From positions 310,001 through 374,000 of the forward strand of contig JBAZYO010000001.1 in the NCBI GenBank assembly GCA_041659285.1: DNA of 64,000 bases. The letters are read 5' to 3'. Below, one piece after another: positions 39,849-48,606 of this stretch. The DNA is from Vicinamibacterales bacterium (GTDB lineage: Bacteria > Acidobacteriota > Vicinamibacteria > Vicinamibacterales > UBA2999). The notes under the pieces were generated by a model. That model was given only the letters and a program-made list of their open reading frames with translations. It did no database searches and was not told where the DNA came from. The translations under genes and the position numbers were made by a program. Every line of letters begins with the position of its first letter. The first letter of the stretch is position 1.

Positions 39849-41090
39849 GTGCGCATCCTGATGCTCGCGCCCGAGCCGTTTTTCGAGCCGCGCGGGACCC
39901 CGTTCAGCGAATACCATCGCATCAAGACCCTCGGCGAGCTTGGCCATCATGTTGACCTGGTGACCTACCCGATTGGCCGCGACGTCGAGCTGCCGAACCT
40001 GCGCATCTTTCGGTCGCTGCGTCCGCCCTTTGTCAGCAAGGTCCGCATCGGACCGTCGTTCACGAAGCTCGTGCTCGACGGGCTGATGCTGTTCACCGTG
40101 CTGCGGCGCGTGATGTCGGGGCGCTACGACGCCATTCATTCACACGAAGAGATGGGGCTGGTTGGGGTATGGCTTGCCCGGTGGCTGGGCATCCCGCATC
40201 TCTACGACATGCACTCCAGCCTGCCGCAGCAGCTCAGTAACTTCAAATACAGCCAGTCTGGCGCGCTGCATCGGCTGTTCACCTGGGCTGAAGACCAGAT
40301 GGTGCACAAGTCGCAGGTCGTCATTACGATTTGCCAGGAACTGCAGGACACCGTCACCGAGATGGGTGTTGGCGAACGCGCGCTGCTGATCGAGAACGTG
40401 ATGGGCGGCGATGTCGACGAGCGGCCGAGCACGTCGCCCGCCGAGGTGCGGGCCACCTGGGGGATTGCCGCGCAGGCGCCACTGGCGCTCTACACCGGAA
40501 CGTTCGAGGCCTACCAGGGGGTGGACCTGCTGATCGACGCCGCGGCGATCATCGCCGGCCGGCGTCCCGATGCACGCGTGCTCGTGGTGGGCGGCGAGCC
40601 GGCGCAGGTCGAGGCCGCGCGGGCCGCGGCCGCCGCGCGAGGGGCGTCGGGCGTGATGGTCTTCACCGGCCAGCAGCCGGCCAGGGAGATTCCGGGATTC
40701 GTGCAGGCGTCGGACTTGCTGGTGTCGCCGCGCATCCGCGGCACCAACACGCCGCTCAAGATCTATTCGTACTTGCGATCCGGCAAGCCGATCGTGGCGA
40801 CGAACCTGCTGACCCACACGCAAGTGCTGACCCCGGCCATCGCCAGGCTCGTGGCGCCCGAAGCGCAGCCGTTCGCGGACGCCGTCATCGAGCTGATCGA
40901 CCAGCCCGAGCAACGCGCGCGGCTGTCGGCGGCGGCCCGCGTCGTCGCGCAGGAAAAGTACAGCCGCGAGTCGTACGTGCGCCGGACGGCGCAAGCGTAT
41001 GAACGGCTGGTGTCCAAGTCTCAGTCGGCCAATCACCCATCGCAATCGGTCGACCGGCCATCGGTCGACCACAAGATGGCCCGCCCGTGA
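39849..41090 (+). CDS. GT4 family glycosyltransferase
   Basis: A 413-residue GT-B enzyme. The N-terminus RILMLAPEPFFEPRGTPFSE is typical of the GT4 acceptor domain. The C-terminal donor domain has LALYTGTFEAYQGVDLLIDA, VLVVGGEPAQVE and SPRIRGTNTPLKIYSYLRSG then KPIVATN. It transfers a sugar from a nucleotide donor, probably to a lipid-linked oligosaccharide or polysaccharide. It starts with GTG, probably leaderless, and heads a five-gene overlapping run to 46338. Confidence 0.86.
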   Translation: MRILMLAPEPFFEPRGTPFSEYHRIKTLGELGHHVDLVTYPIGRDVELPNLRIFRSLRPPFVSKVRIGPSFTKLVLDGLMLFTVLRRVMSGRYDAIHSHEEMGLVGVWLARWLGIPHLYDMHSSLPQQLSNFKYSQSGALHRLFTWAEDQMVHKSQVVITICQELQDTVTEMGVGERALLIENVMGGDVDERPSTSPAEVRATWGIAAQAPLALYTGTFEAYQGVDLLIDAAAIIAGRRPDARVLVVGGEPAQVEAARAAAAARGASGVMVFTGQQPAREIPGFVQASDLLVSPRIRGTNTPLKIYSYLRSGKPIVATNLLTHTQVLTPAIARLVAPEAQPFADAVIELIDQPEQRARLSAAARVVAQEKYSRESYVRRTAQAYERLVSKSQSANHPSQSVDRPSVDHKMARP

Positions 41091-42079
41091 AAGTCCTGGT
41101 CACTGGCGCCACGGGCTTCACCGGCGGCTACCTCGCCTCCTTGCTGGTTTCGCGTGGCGACGAGGTGAGCGCCCTGGTGCGGCCGAAGAGCCGCGCGAAG
41201 TTTGATCGGTCGCTGCTGGCGGCTTCCGGCGTGAAGGCCGCCGAGGGCGACCTCACCAATGCGGCATCCATGCGGCGCGCCGTCGAAGGGGTCGAGGTCG
41301 TGTATCACATCGCCGCGACCTATCGCGAAGCCGGCCAGCCGGACGCGGCCTACCGCGCGACCAACGTCGAGGGCACGCGCAACGTGCTGGAAGCCGCGCG
41401 CGGCGCCGGCGCCGGCCGCGTGGTGCACTGCAGCACCGGTGGCGTGCACGGCCACATCGCGCGCCCGCCGGCCAATGAGGATGCGCCGTTCAACCCCGGC
41501 GACGTCTACCAGGAAACCAAGCTCGAAGCGGAAACCCTGGCCCGCGAGTTTGGCCGCTCGACCGGGTTCGACGTGGTCGTGGCCCGGCCGATTGGCATTT
41601 ACGGCCCCGGTGACCTGCGGTTCTTGAAGATGTTTCGCGGCCTGGCGCGCGGCCGCTTCCCGATGATCGGTGACGGGCAGGTGTTCTATCACCTCACCTA
41701 CGTCGAGGATCTCGTCGAAGGGTTCCGCCTATGCGGCACCGTGCCCGCCGCCGCCGGACGCACCTACATTCTCGCGGGGCCGCGCTACACCACGCTCGAG
41801 GCGCTGGTGGGCCTGGTCGCGAAAGAGCTGAACGTCGCGCCGCCGCGCCGGCACCTGCCGGTGTGGCCGTTCTGGACCGCGGGCCTGCTGTGCGAAATGG
41901 TGTGCGTGCCGCTGCGCCTCGAACCGCCGATCTTCCGCCGGCGCGTCGATTTCTACACGAAGAGCCGTGCCTTCGACACCACGCGCGCGAAGACCGAGCT
42001 GGGCTTCGCGCCGACAGTCGATCTCGAGGAGGGCATCCATCGCACGGCGGCCTGGTATCGGAGCGAGGGATTGCTGTGA
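41087..42079 (+). CDS. NAD-dependent epimerase/dehydratase family protein
   Basis: A 330-residue extended short-chain dehydrogenase. The NAD(P) site is VTGATGFTGGYLASLL (residues 5-20), and the catalytic Tyr-x-x-x-Lys is in VYQETKLEAE near 145. The FTGG variant and the DALVR-like ALVRPKSR segment resemble dihydroflavonol reductase or hopanoid-associated sugar epimerase (HpnA) enzymes rather than GalE. No hopanoid gene is nearby. The start is GTG overlapping the GT4 stop, and the next gene overlaps its stop, both as GTGA. Confidence 0.83.
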   Translation: MKVLVTGATGFTGGYLASLLVSRGDEVSALVRPKSRAKFDRSLLAASGVKAAEGDLTNAASMRRAVEGVEVVYHIAATYREAGQPDAAYRATNVEGTRNVLEAARGAGAGRVVHCSTGGVHGHIARPPANEDAPFNPGDVYQETKLEAETLAREFGRSTGFDVVVARPIGIYGPGDLRFLKMFRGLARGRFPMIGDGQVFYHLTYVEDLVEGFRLCGTVPAAAGRTYILAGPRYTTLEALVGLVAKELNVAPPRRHLPVWPFWTAGLLCEMVCVPLRLEPPIFRRRVDFYTKSRAFDTTRAKTELGFAPTVDLEEGIHRTAAWYRSEGLL

Positions 42080-43326
42080 CGCCCACCTTCGCCAAGGCTT
42101 CCACCTCCGCCAAGGCTTCGGCGGACAGGTCGGCGGGCAAGCGCCTGAACATCGTTCACATTTGCGACCACCTCGGCTGGGAAGGCTCGCGCATGCACGG
42201 CGTCAAGCGCCTGTTTGCGTGGATGATCCCGCGGTTCGACGCGACCAGGTTCAACGTCTCGCTGATCAGCCTGCGCAAGAAGGACCTGTCGGCCGACACG
42301 CTCGAGGAATTCGGCATCGACGTGACCTACCTGGCGCGGCACAAGTTCGACCCCGCGACGTTCACGGCACTGCTGAAGGTGTTGCGCGAGAAGAAGGCCG
42401 ACCTCGTGCACCTGCACGGCTACGGCGCCACGACGTTCGGCCGCCTGTGCGCGTGGCGCCTGGGCATTCCCGCGATCCTGCACGAGCACGCCAACCACGG
42501 TGACACGCCGTGGTTCCAGAAGGTGGCCGACCGGATCCTGGCGCCGCACACCGACCTGGCGATCGCGGTGTCGGAATCGACCGGCGAGTTCACGACGCGC
42601 GCGCGGCTGATGCCGGCCGAGCGCACCAAGGTGGTGTACCTCGGCGCGCCGCTCGACGAGTTTGCACGACCGCGCAGCGCCGGCGAGATCGGCGCGGCGA
42701 AGCAGGCCCTGGGGATCGCGCCCGGCACCGTCGCCCTCGGCACGATCACGCGGTTGATGCCGTCCAAGGGCAATCAGTATCTGATCGAGGCGGCGCCCAT
42801 GGTGCTCGCCAAGCACCCGGACGTGCGGTTCTTTATCGTCGGCGAAGGTGAGCTGCAGCCTGAACTCGAAGCGCAGGCGAAGGCGCTCGGCCTGGGCGAC
42901 AAGCTGGTGTTTGCCGGGTTCACCCGTGACGTCGGCGCGGCGCTGTCGGCCCTCGACATGGTGGTGTTTCCGTCGTTGTGGGAAGGCACGCCGCTGACCG
43001 TGTTCGAGGCGCTGGCGATGGGCAAGCCGATCGTGGCGACCGATGCCGACGGGCTGCTGGACGTGTTGACCGATCGCAAGGACGCGCTCATCGTGCCCAA
43101 GGCCAACGCCGGCCGGCTGGCCGATGCCATCTGCGAACTGCTGGAGCATCCCGAGGTGGCGGCCAGCCTCGCCGCCGAATCGCGCAAGACCGGCGCCCGC
43201 TATGACATTGCCGCGTTCGTCCGCAAGATGGAGCGGCTGTACGTGATCTTGCACGAAACCTCGCGCCGGACGCGCCGGGCGGGTATCCTGCAGGCGGACT
43301 TGAGCTTCCTTACCACCGAACGATGA
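42076..43326 (+). CDS. GT4 family glycosyltransferase with repeat-encoded N-terminus
   Basis: A 416-residue GT-B enzyme from GTG 42076, overlapping the previous stop. The first 20 residues (TPTFAKASTSAKASADRSAG) are low complexity and encoded by a family A palindromic repeat; the normal fold starts with LNIVHICDHLGWEGSRMHG. The donor domain is standard: GTITRLMPSKGNQYLIEA, FFIVGEGELQPEL and FPSLWEGTPLTVFEALAMG then KPIVATD. Its sugar and acceptor are unknown. A family B repeat lies directly after its stop. Confidence 0.86.
   Translation: MTPTFAKASTSAKASADRSAGKRLNIVHICDHLGWEGSRMHGVKRLFAWMIPRFDATRFNVSLISLRKKDLSADTLEEFGIDVTYLARHKFDPATFTALLKVLREKKADLVHLHGYGATTFGRLCAWRLGIPAILHEHANHGDTPWFQKVADRILAPHTDLAIAVSESTGEFTTRARLMPAERTKVVYLGAPLDEFARPRSAGEIGAAKQALGIAPGTVALGTITRLMPSKGNQYLIEAAPMVLAKHPDVRFFIVGEGELQPELEAQAKALGLGDKLVFAGFTRDVGAALSALDMVVFPSLWEGTPLTVFEALAMGKPIVATDADGLLDVLTDRKDALIVPKANAGRLADAICELLEHPEVAASLAAESRKTGARYDIAAFVRKMERLYVILHETSRRTRRAGILQADLSFLTTER
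42082..42142 (+). repeat. Family A palindromic repeat inside a GT4 gene
   Basis: CCTTCGCCAAGGCTTCC, CTCCGCCAAGGCTTCGGCGG and ACAGGTCGGCGGGC make up a doubled, partly palindromic element in frame from the second codon of the gene. Similar sequences are at 5978, 17115 and 13774. Confidence 0.75.
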
Positions 43327-43334
43327 CCGCCTTC

Positions 43335-43361
43335 AATGTGGCGTCCGGCTTTAGCCGGACC
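43335..43361 (+). repeat. Family B palindromic repeat
   Basis: AATGTGGCGTCCGGC then TTTAGCCGGACC, nearly identical to 13834-13860 and 52611-52637. GTCCGGC and GCCGGAC pair as a stem. It fills the 43-base gap between a GT4 gene and the next membrane protein gene. Confidence 0.8.
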
Positions 43362-43369
43362 GGCGACCG

Positions 43370-45301
43370 ATGACACTCGACCACGGCGTCGCCGCGCGTT
43401 TGCAGGGACGGAGCCTGGCCTGGCGGCTGGGCGCCAGCAGCACGGCCGCGATCGCGGTCGTCCTGCTGACGTGGGCGCTCACGGTCGATTTCGTGAAGGC
43501 ATCGAACGGCGGCTTCTTCGGCGATGCCGCGACTTACTACACCCTGGGCCACAGCCTCGCCACCGATCTCGACTTCGAGTACCGGCGCGACGATCTCGCG
43601 CGCGTCTGGAAAGAATACCGGACCGGACCCGAGGGCCTGTTTCTCAAGCGCGGCCAGGACGGCCGCTTGTTCTACGCCAAGGCCTACATCTATCCGTTGA
43701 TTGCGGCCCCGTTCATCCGGGCCTTCGGGACCAATGGCTTCCTGGTCTTGCACGCGATCCTGATGACCCTGTGTTTCCTGTGCGCCTATTCGTTCTTGTG
43801 CGCGCGCAGTCATCCGGTGAGTGCGCTCGTGTTCGCGTGCGCCTTCTTGTTCGTGTCGCTGGTGCCCATCTACATGGTGCAGCTGGCCCCCGACTTCTTC
43901 ATCTTCGCCATCGTCCTGCTGGGTTATTACTTCTGGTGCTACAAGGAAGTGGCCGGGCCGATCGCTGAGGTCCAGCTCGGCTCGTGGCGGACCCGCTGGC
44001 TGCTGGGGCCTCGGTCGGATGTGATCGCGGCCGTCCTGCTGGGAATTGGCGCGTTCGCGAAGCCGACCAACGTCCTGCTGATTGCGCCGTTGCTGGTCTC
44101 GGCCGCGCTTCGGGGCCAGTGGTCGCGGGCGATGAAGATCGCGGGCACCTTCGGCGTGGTGGTGGTCGCGTTGTTCGCGCTCAACACCGCGGTCACCGGT
44201 GAGTGGAATTACCAGGGTGGCGAACGCAAGACCTTTTACAGTCGCGACGGCGCGGACTTCAAGGGCGGCTTCCCGTACCAGGACGAGACGAAGGACTTCG
44301 CCACGGTGGGGCTCGGTCGGGTGGGCGGTGGTTCGTTTGACGTGCTCTTCACGCGCGACGCGCTGCTGGAAGTGTTCCGGCGCAATCTCGCCTACTTCGT
44401 GATCGGCCGTCACACCGGCTTTGCCATTTACTGCTTCCCGGGCCTGATGGCCATCCTCCTGTTCCTGGCGGCGACGCGGGATCGCGCCATGTGGCAGTGG
44501 CTGACCCTCGGCGCCGGCGTCGGCACCGCGGTCGCGTTGCTGTTGTACATGCCGTTCACCTGGTCGGGCGGCGGCGGACCGGTCGGCAATCGTTATTTCC
44601 TTGGCACCTACGGCGTGTTCCTGTTCCTGGTCCCGCCCCTGCAAACGGCGGTCGGCGGCCTGGTGACATTGGCGATCAGCGGGCTCTTTGTCATGCGGAT
44701 TGTGTCCAATCCGTTTTACGCCTCGACGCATCCATCGGAGCACAGCAAGTCGGGACTGTTCCGCCGGCTGCCGACGGAACTGACGATGGTGAACGACTTG
44801 CCGGTGAACGTGCAGCCGGACCGGACCCGGCAACCACTCGGCGGCACCCCGCCCGTGTTGGCCTATTTCATCGACGACAGCATTTACAACCGCGAGGGCG
44901 ACGCCTTTTGGGTGAAGGGCGAATCGAGCGCCGACATCCTGCTGCGCGCGCCGATTGCGCCAGAGACCCAGGCCGCCGGCGTTCAGGAGGCGCGCTCGCT
45001 GCGCATCGAGAAGCTGACTGTCATTCTCGAGAGCGGGCCGCGGCCGAACCGCGTGACGATCGATACCGGTACCGGCCGCCGTACCGTCGACATGGCCGCC
45101 AGCTCACAACAGGTGCTCGAAGTGGACATGCCCCGCGGCGTGCCCTACAAATATCACCCCGATTTCCCGACGAACTACGTCTATAGCGTCTCGATTGCAT
45201 CGGCGTCCGGCTTCGTGCCGATGTTCGAATCCGGCTCGGGCGACAGCCGCTTCCTGGGCGTGATGGTCCGGCTCATTCCGACTTACGGGGACGCCCGGTA
45301 A
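43370..45301 (+). CDS. Polytopic membrane protein, GT-C-like
   Basis: A 643-residue protein with about ten membrane helices in the first 450 residues and a soluble C-terminal domain. The first loop has NGGFFGDAATYYTLGHSLAT (near residue 45), an acidic segment at the position used by GT-C enzymes. FKGGFPYQDETKD and FTWSGGGGPVGNRYF are further polar loops. It does not match a family I can name with certainty. It lies among GT4 genes and probably handles a lipid-linked sugar. The stop overlaps the next start (TAATG). Confidence 0.68.
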   Translation: MTLDHGVAARLQGRSLAWRLGASSTAAIAVVLLTWALTVDFVKASNGGFFGDAATYYTLGHSLATDLDFEYRRDDLARVWKEYRTGPEGLFLKRGQDGRLFYAKAYIYPLIAAPFIRAFGTNGFLVLHAILMTLCFLCAYSFLCARSHPVSALVFACAFLFVSLVPIYMVQLAPDFFIFAIVLLGYYFWCYKEVAGPIAEVQLGSWRTRWLLGPRSDVIAAVLLGIGAFAKPTNVLLIAPLLVSAALRGQWSRAMKIAGTFGVVVVALFALNTAVTGEWNYQGGERKTFYSRDGADFKGGFPYQDETKDFATVGLGRVGGGSFDVLFTRDALLEVFRRNLAYFVIGRHTGFAIYCFPGLMAILLFLAATRDRAMWQWLTLGAGVGTAVALLLYMPFTWSGGGGPVGNRYFLGTYGVFLFLVPPLQTAVGGLVTLAISGLFVMRIVSNPFYASTHPSEHSKSGLFRRLPTELTMVNDLPVNVQPDRTRQPLGGTPPVLAYFIDDSIYNREGDAFWVKGESSADILLRAPIAPETQAAGVQEARSLRIEKLTVILESGPRPNRVTIDTGTGRRTVDMAASSQQVLEVDMPRGVPYKYHPDFPTNYVYSVSIASASGFVPMFESGSGDSRFLGVMVRLIPTYGDAR

Positions 45302-46338
45302 TGGCTACGATTGCGGTGGTCACGTCGAGCCCGCCGTTCGCCGAGGGAGGTCATCTCGTGATGGCGCGCGAGCTGGTGCGCGCGCTGCAGGAGGAAGGCC
45401 ATCACGCCGGCCTGGTGGTGACGCCGCAAAACCGGTTCGGCCGCCAGGGCAGCGCCTATCTTGCGGCGTGGTGCACCGATGTCCAGCTGGCGCACGAGGA
45501 GCGCCCGGTCGATCAGGTGATCAGCCTGCGGTTCCCCGGCTATGCCGTGCGGCACCCCAATCACGTCCTGTGGCTCAACCACCGGATGCGCGAGTACTAC
45601 GACCTGTGGGAGCAGTTCAGTTCGCGCCTGTCGTGGAAGGGCAAGATCAAGGAGCGGACGCGGCGGGCGATCATCCATCGCGTCGACCATCACTTGCTCG
45701 GCAAGATGAAGCGGCGGTTCGTGATCTCCGGCACGGTGCAGTCGCGCTTGCGCCGCTTCGGCGGCATCTCGTCCGACGTGCTGTACCCGCCGCCGCCGAA
45801 GCGTGACTACCGCCATGACCTCTACGGTGACTACCTGTTCGGCGTCTCGCGCCTGTCGCCGCTCAAGCGCTTCGACCTGGTCCTGCACGCGCTCGCCGAA
45901 CCGATGGCGGCCAGCATCAAGTGCGTGATCGCCGGCGAGGGCGCCGAGATCGAGGCGCTCATGCGGCTGCGCAGCCACCTCGAACTGGAGCATCGCGTCC
46001 AGTTCGTCGGCCGGCTCGATGAAGCGGGCCTGATCCACCACCTGGCGCGATGCCGCGCGGTGATCTTTCCGCCCTATAACGAGGACTACGGGTTCGTGAC
46101 CGTGGAGGCCTACATGTGCGGCAAGCCGGTGATCACCTGCACCGACAGCGGCGGCCCCGCGGAACTGGTGCGCGATGGCGAGACCGGCTACGTCACGCCA
46201 CCCACGCCCGAGGCGCTGGCGCTGGCCATGCGGCGGGTCATGGATGACCGCAACCTCGCCGCCCGGATGGGCGAGGCGGGCCACGCCGTCGCGAAACAGA
46301 TGACGTGGTCAGGGGCCATTCAGAAGCTGCTGCTCTGA
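45301..46338 (+). CDS. GT4 family glycosyltransferase
   Basis: A 345-residue GT-B enzyme. The N-terminus TSSPPFAEGGHLVMARELVR is the Gly-rich acceptor-side loop. The donor domain shows FGVSRLSPLKRFDLVLHAL, CVIAGEGAEIEAL and FPPYNEDYGFVTVEAYMCG then KPVITC with the conserved Glu pair. It is the last gene of the 39849-46338 run, so three GT4 enzymes, one epimerase and one GT-C-like protein probably build one glycan. Confidence 0.86.
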   Translation: MATIAVVTSSPPFAEGGHLVMARELVRALQEEGHHAGLVVTPQNRFGRQGSAYLAAWCTDVQLAHEERPVDQVISLRFPGYAVRHPNHVLWLNHRMREYYDLWEQFSSRLSWKGKIKERTRRAIIHRVDHHLLGKMKRRFVISGTVQSRLRRFGGISSDVLYPPPPKRDYRHDLYGDYLFGVSRLSPLKRFDLVLHALAEPMAASIKCVIAGEGAEIEALMRLRSHLELEHRVQFVGRLDEAGLIHHLARCRAVIFPPYNEDYGFVTVEAYMCGKPVITCTDSGGPAELVRDGETGYVTPPTPEALALAMRRVMDDRNLAARMGEAGHAVAKQMTWSGAIQKLLL

Positions 46339-46380
46339 CCCAAGCCCCAAACCCCAAGCCTGTTAAGATCGACCACGTTC

Positions 46381-47310
46381 ATGAGCTACCGGTCTCCACT
46401 CGAAACGCGCCTCGCCAAGAAGGCCACCAAGGCGATCACCGACTTCAACCTGGTTGAAGACGGCGACCGCATCATGGTCGGGCTCTCGGGCGGCAAGGAC
46501 AGCTGGGCGCTCATCCAGATCCTGGACGTGTTGCGGGTGCGCGCGCCGATCACGTTTTCGATTGTCGCCGTGAACGTCGATTCGGGCTACGAGGGCTACC
46601 AGCACAAGCAGGTGGCCGAAGCCTGCCGCGAGCGCGGCTGGGAGTTCCACAGCGAGCACACCAACATCGGCGCCGTGATGGACGACAAGCTCGACAACGA
46701 CGACACGCCGTGCTCGATGTGCTCGCGATTGCGCCGCGGCGTGCTCCATCGGCTGGCGGCGCAAACCGGCGCCACCAAGATTGCGCTCGGCCATCACCTG
46801 GACGACTTCGTCGAAACCGCGCTGCTGAACCTGTTCTTTGCCGGGGCGCTGAAGGCGATGCCGGTAAGGATGGCCTCCGACCGCGGCCCGCACGTGGTGA
46901 TTCGCCCGCTGGTCTATGTGACCGAAGCCGAGGCGGGCGCGTACTGCAAGGAAAGCCAGCTGCCCATCATCGGCTGCTGTTGTCCGGCGTGCGGCGACCT
47001 GAGCCTGCAGCGCCAGCGCGTCAAGCGGCTGATCGCGGAACTCGAGCGCGAACACCCCGCCGTCAAGAATTCGATGATCAAGGCGCTGGCCAACGTCATG
47101 CCGCGCTACCTGCTCGATCGCCGCCTCAACCCGGCCGCCGAGATCCGGAAGGCCATCGCCACCGAGCTCGAGGAGTTCGACGACGTGCCCGCGGACGTGC
47201 CGCTGATTCCGCTGATGCTGTCGCGGCCCGCCTTCGCCAGGACTACGGTGGGCACGCCCTCCCCAAGCTCCACGCCACAGGCCCTCAGTCTCGAACCTGT
47301 CAAACCGTGA
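46381..47310 (+). CDS. ttcA: tRNA 2-thiocytidine biosynthesis protein TtcA
   Basis: A 309-residue ATP-pyrophosphatase-type enzyme. The PP-loop is GLSGGKDSWALI (near residue 38). CSMCSR (Cys111 and Cys114) and the later cysteine-rich CCCPACGDL (near 199) hold the 4Fe-4S cluster typical of TtcA. It adds sulphur at C32 of certain tRNAs. TTAAGAT near 46362 could serve as a -10 box shortly before ATG 46381. The gene overlaps dtd by 4 bases. Confidence 0.88.
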   Translation: MSYRSPLETRLAKKATKAITDFNLVEDGDRIMVGLSGGKDSWALIQILDVLRVRAPITFSIVAVNVDSGYEGYQHKQVAEACRERGWEFHSEHTNIGAVMDDKLDNDDTPCSMCSRLRRGVLHRLAAQTGATKIALGHHLDDFVETALLNLFFAGALKAMPVRMASDRGPHVVIRPLVYVTEAEAGAYCKESQLPIIGCCCPACGDLSLQRQRVKRLIAELEREHPAVKNSMIKALANVMPRYLLDRRLNPAAEIRKAIATELEEFDDVPADVPLIPLMLSRPAFARTTVGTPSPSSTPQALSLEPVKP

Positions 47311-47756
47311 GGGCCGTCGTCCAGCGAGTGACCTCCGCGTCAGTCACCGTCGGTGAACGGGTGACCGGCGAGATCGGGCCGGGCCTGCTCGTGCTGCTGG
47401 GCGTGGAGCAGGGCGATGGACCGGCGGATCTGCACTACGTCGCGTCCAAGGTCCGGGACCTCCGCATTTTTTCTGACGACGCCGGCAAGATGAACAAGTC
47501 GGTGCTCGACATCCAGGGCGGCGTGCTGGTGGTGTCGCAGTTCACGCTGTCGGGCGACGCCCGCAACGGCCGGCGTCCGTCGTTTGCGTCGGCGGCGCCG
47601 CCGCAGATTGCCCGCGCGCTCTACGAAGATGTCGTGCGAGAATTGAAAACCAGTGGGCTGCGCGTGGAGACCGGCGAGTTCCAGGCCATGATGCAGGTGT
47701 CGCTGATCAACGACGGCCCCGTGACCATTCTTCTCGATAGCAGGAAGTCTTTCTGA
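47307..47756 (+). CDS. dtd: D-aminoacyl-tRNA deacylase
   Basis: A 149-residue enzyme from GTG 47307, overlapping ttcA as GTGA. It opens RAVVQRVTSASVTVGERVTG, the standard Dtd N-terminus. SQFTLSGDARNGRRPSF is the active-site block, and NDGPVTILLDS contains the cross-subunit Gly-Pro motif that rejects L-amino acids. It frees D-amino acids, and glycine mischarged on tRNA-Ala, from tRNA. The length is normal. Confidence 0.94.
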   Translation: MRAVVQRVTSASVTVGERVTGEIGPGLLVLLGVEQGDGPADLHYVASKVRDLRIFSDDAGKMNKSVLDIQGGVLVVSQFTLSGDARNGRRPSFASAAPPQIARALYEDVVRELKTSGLRVETGEFQAMMQVSLINDGPVTILLDSRKSF

Positions 47757-47760
47757 CCCG

Positions 47761-48606
47761 ATGACACGCACATTCGCCGCCACCCTTACGGCGCTGGCCC
47801 TGTTCACGACCTCCGCCGCCGCGCAACAGCGTCCGCTGCAGACCGAAGATCCGGAAACCATCGGCGCCGGCCGCATCATGTTCGAGGCCGGCATCGACTA
47901 CGAGCGCGACGTCTACCTGCCCGTCTCGGGCCTGCGCGGCAACATGTTCACCGTGCCGCCGATGGGAATCAGCATCGGTGTCAGCTCGATCGCCGAGATC
48001 CAGATCGACGCCGGGCTGTACCAAAAACTCGACATCACCGAGCAGGTGCCGAACGCGCCGTTCTCGGCCTTGCTCGCCCTTGATGGCGACAGCACGTCCG
48101 ACGTCGAAGACATCAACATCGGCGCCAAGATCCGGTTCCTGGCGGAAGGCGCCGGCCGGCCGTCGATGGCGGTGCGGTTCTCGACGCGCCTGCCCAACGC
48201 CAGCAACGAGTCTGGGCTCGGCAAGGACATGCAGGATTTCACGGTCGGCGTGCTGGTGGGCAAGACCATCCAGTCGATCCGGGTCGTCACCAACTTCGGC
48301 CTGTTGATCCTGGGCAACCCGACGCGCCAGGCGGCGCAGGACGATCTGCTCGTCTACAGCCTGTCGGTGGCGCGCGCCATCAGCCAGAATGCGGAGGTGG
48401 TCGGCGAGTTCGCCGGCCGCGCCAACTTCGCCAACATCGTCACGCCCGGCGCCGAAGACCGCGGCCTGCTGCGGTTCGGCACGCGTTACACCAAGAGCGG
48501 CGTCCGCCTGGACGCCGGCATCGTGCTGGGCCTGACCTCGCGCGACCCCGAGGTTGGCTTCACCGGTGGCCTGACCTGGGTCTTCAACGCGTTCCGGGTG
48601 CCCTGA
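47761..48606 (+). CDS. Predicted outer-membrane beta-barrel protein
   Basis: A 281-residue protein with a signal peptide (ATLTALALFTTSAAAQ). The mature part begins RPLQTEDPETIGAGR, which resembles barrel proteins annotated as transporters of the MetA/phenol-degradation type. Many amphipathic strands follow (IMFEAGIDYERD, VDAGI-like patterns, GFTGGLTWVFNAFRV), and a near-terminal Phe is present. The transported compound is unknown. It starts 4 bases after dtd and overlaps dapF by one base, so it is part of the ttcA-dtd-dapF run. Confidence 0.72.
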   Translation: MTRTFAATLTALALFTTSAAAQQRPLQTEDPETIGAGRIMFEAGIDYERDVYLPVSGLRGNMFTVPPMGISIGVSSIAEIQIDAGLYQKLDITEQVPNAPFSALLALDGDSTSDVEDINIGAKIRFLAEGAGRPSMAVRFSTRLPNASNESGLGKDMQDFTVGVLVGKTIQSIRVVTNFGLLILGNPTRQAAQDDLLVYSLSVARAISQNAEVVGEFAGRANFANIVTPGAEDRGLLRFGTRYTKSGVRLDAGIVLGLTSRDPEVGFTGGLTWVFNAFRVP

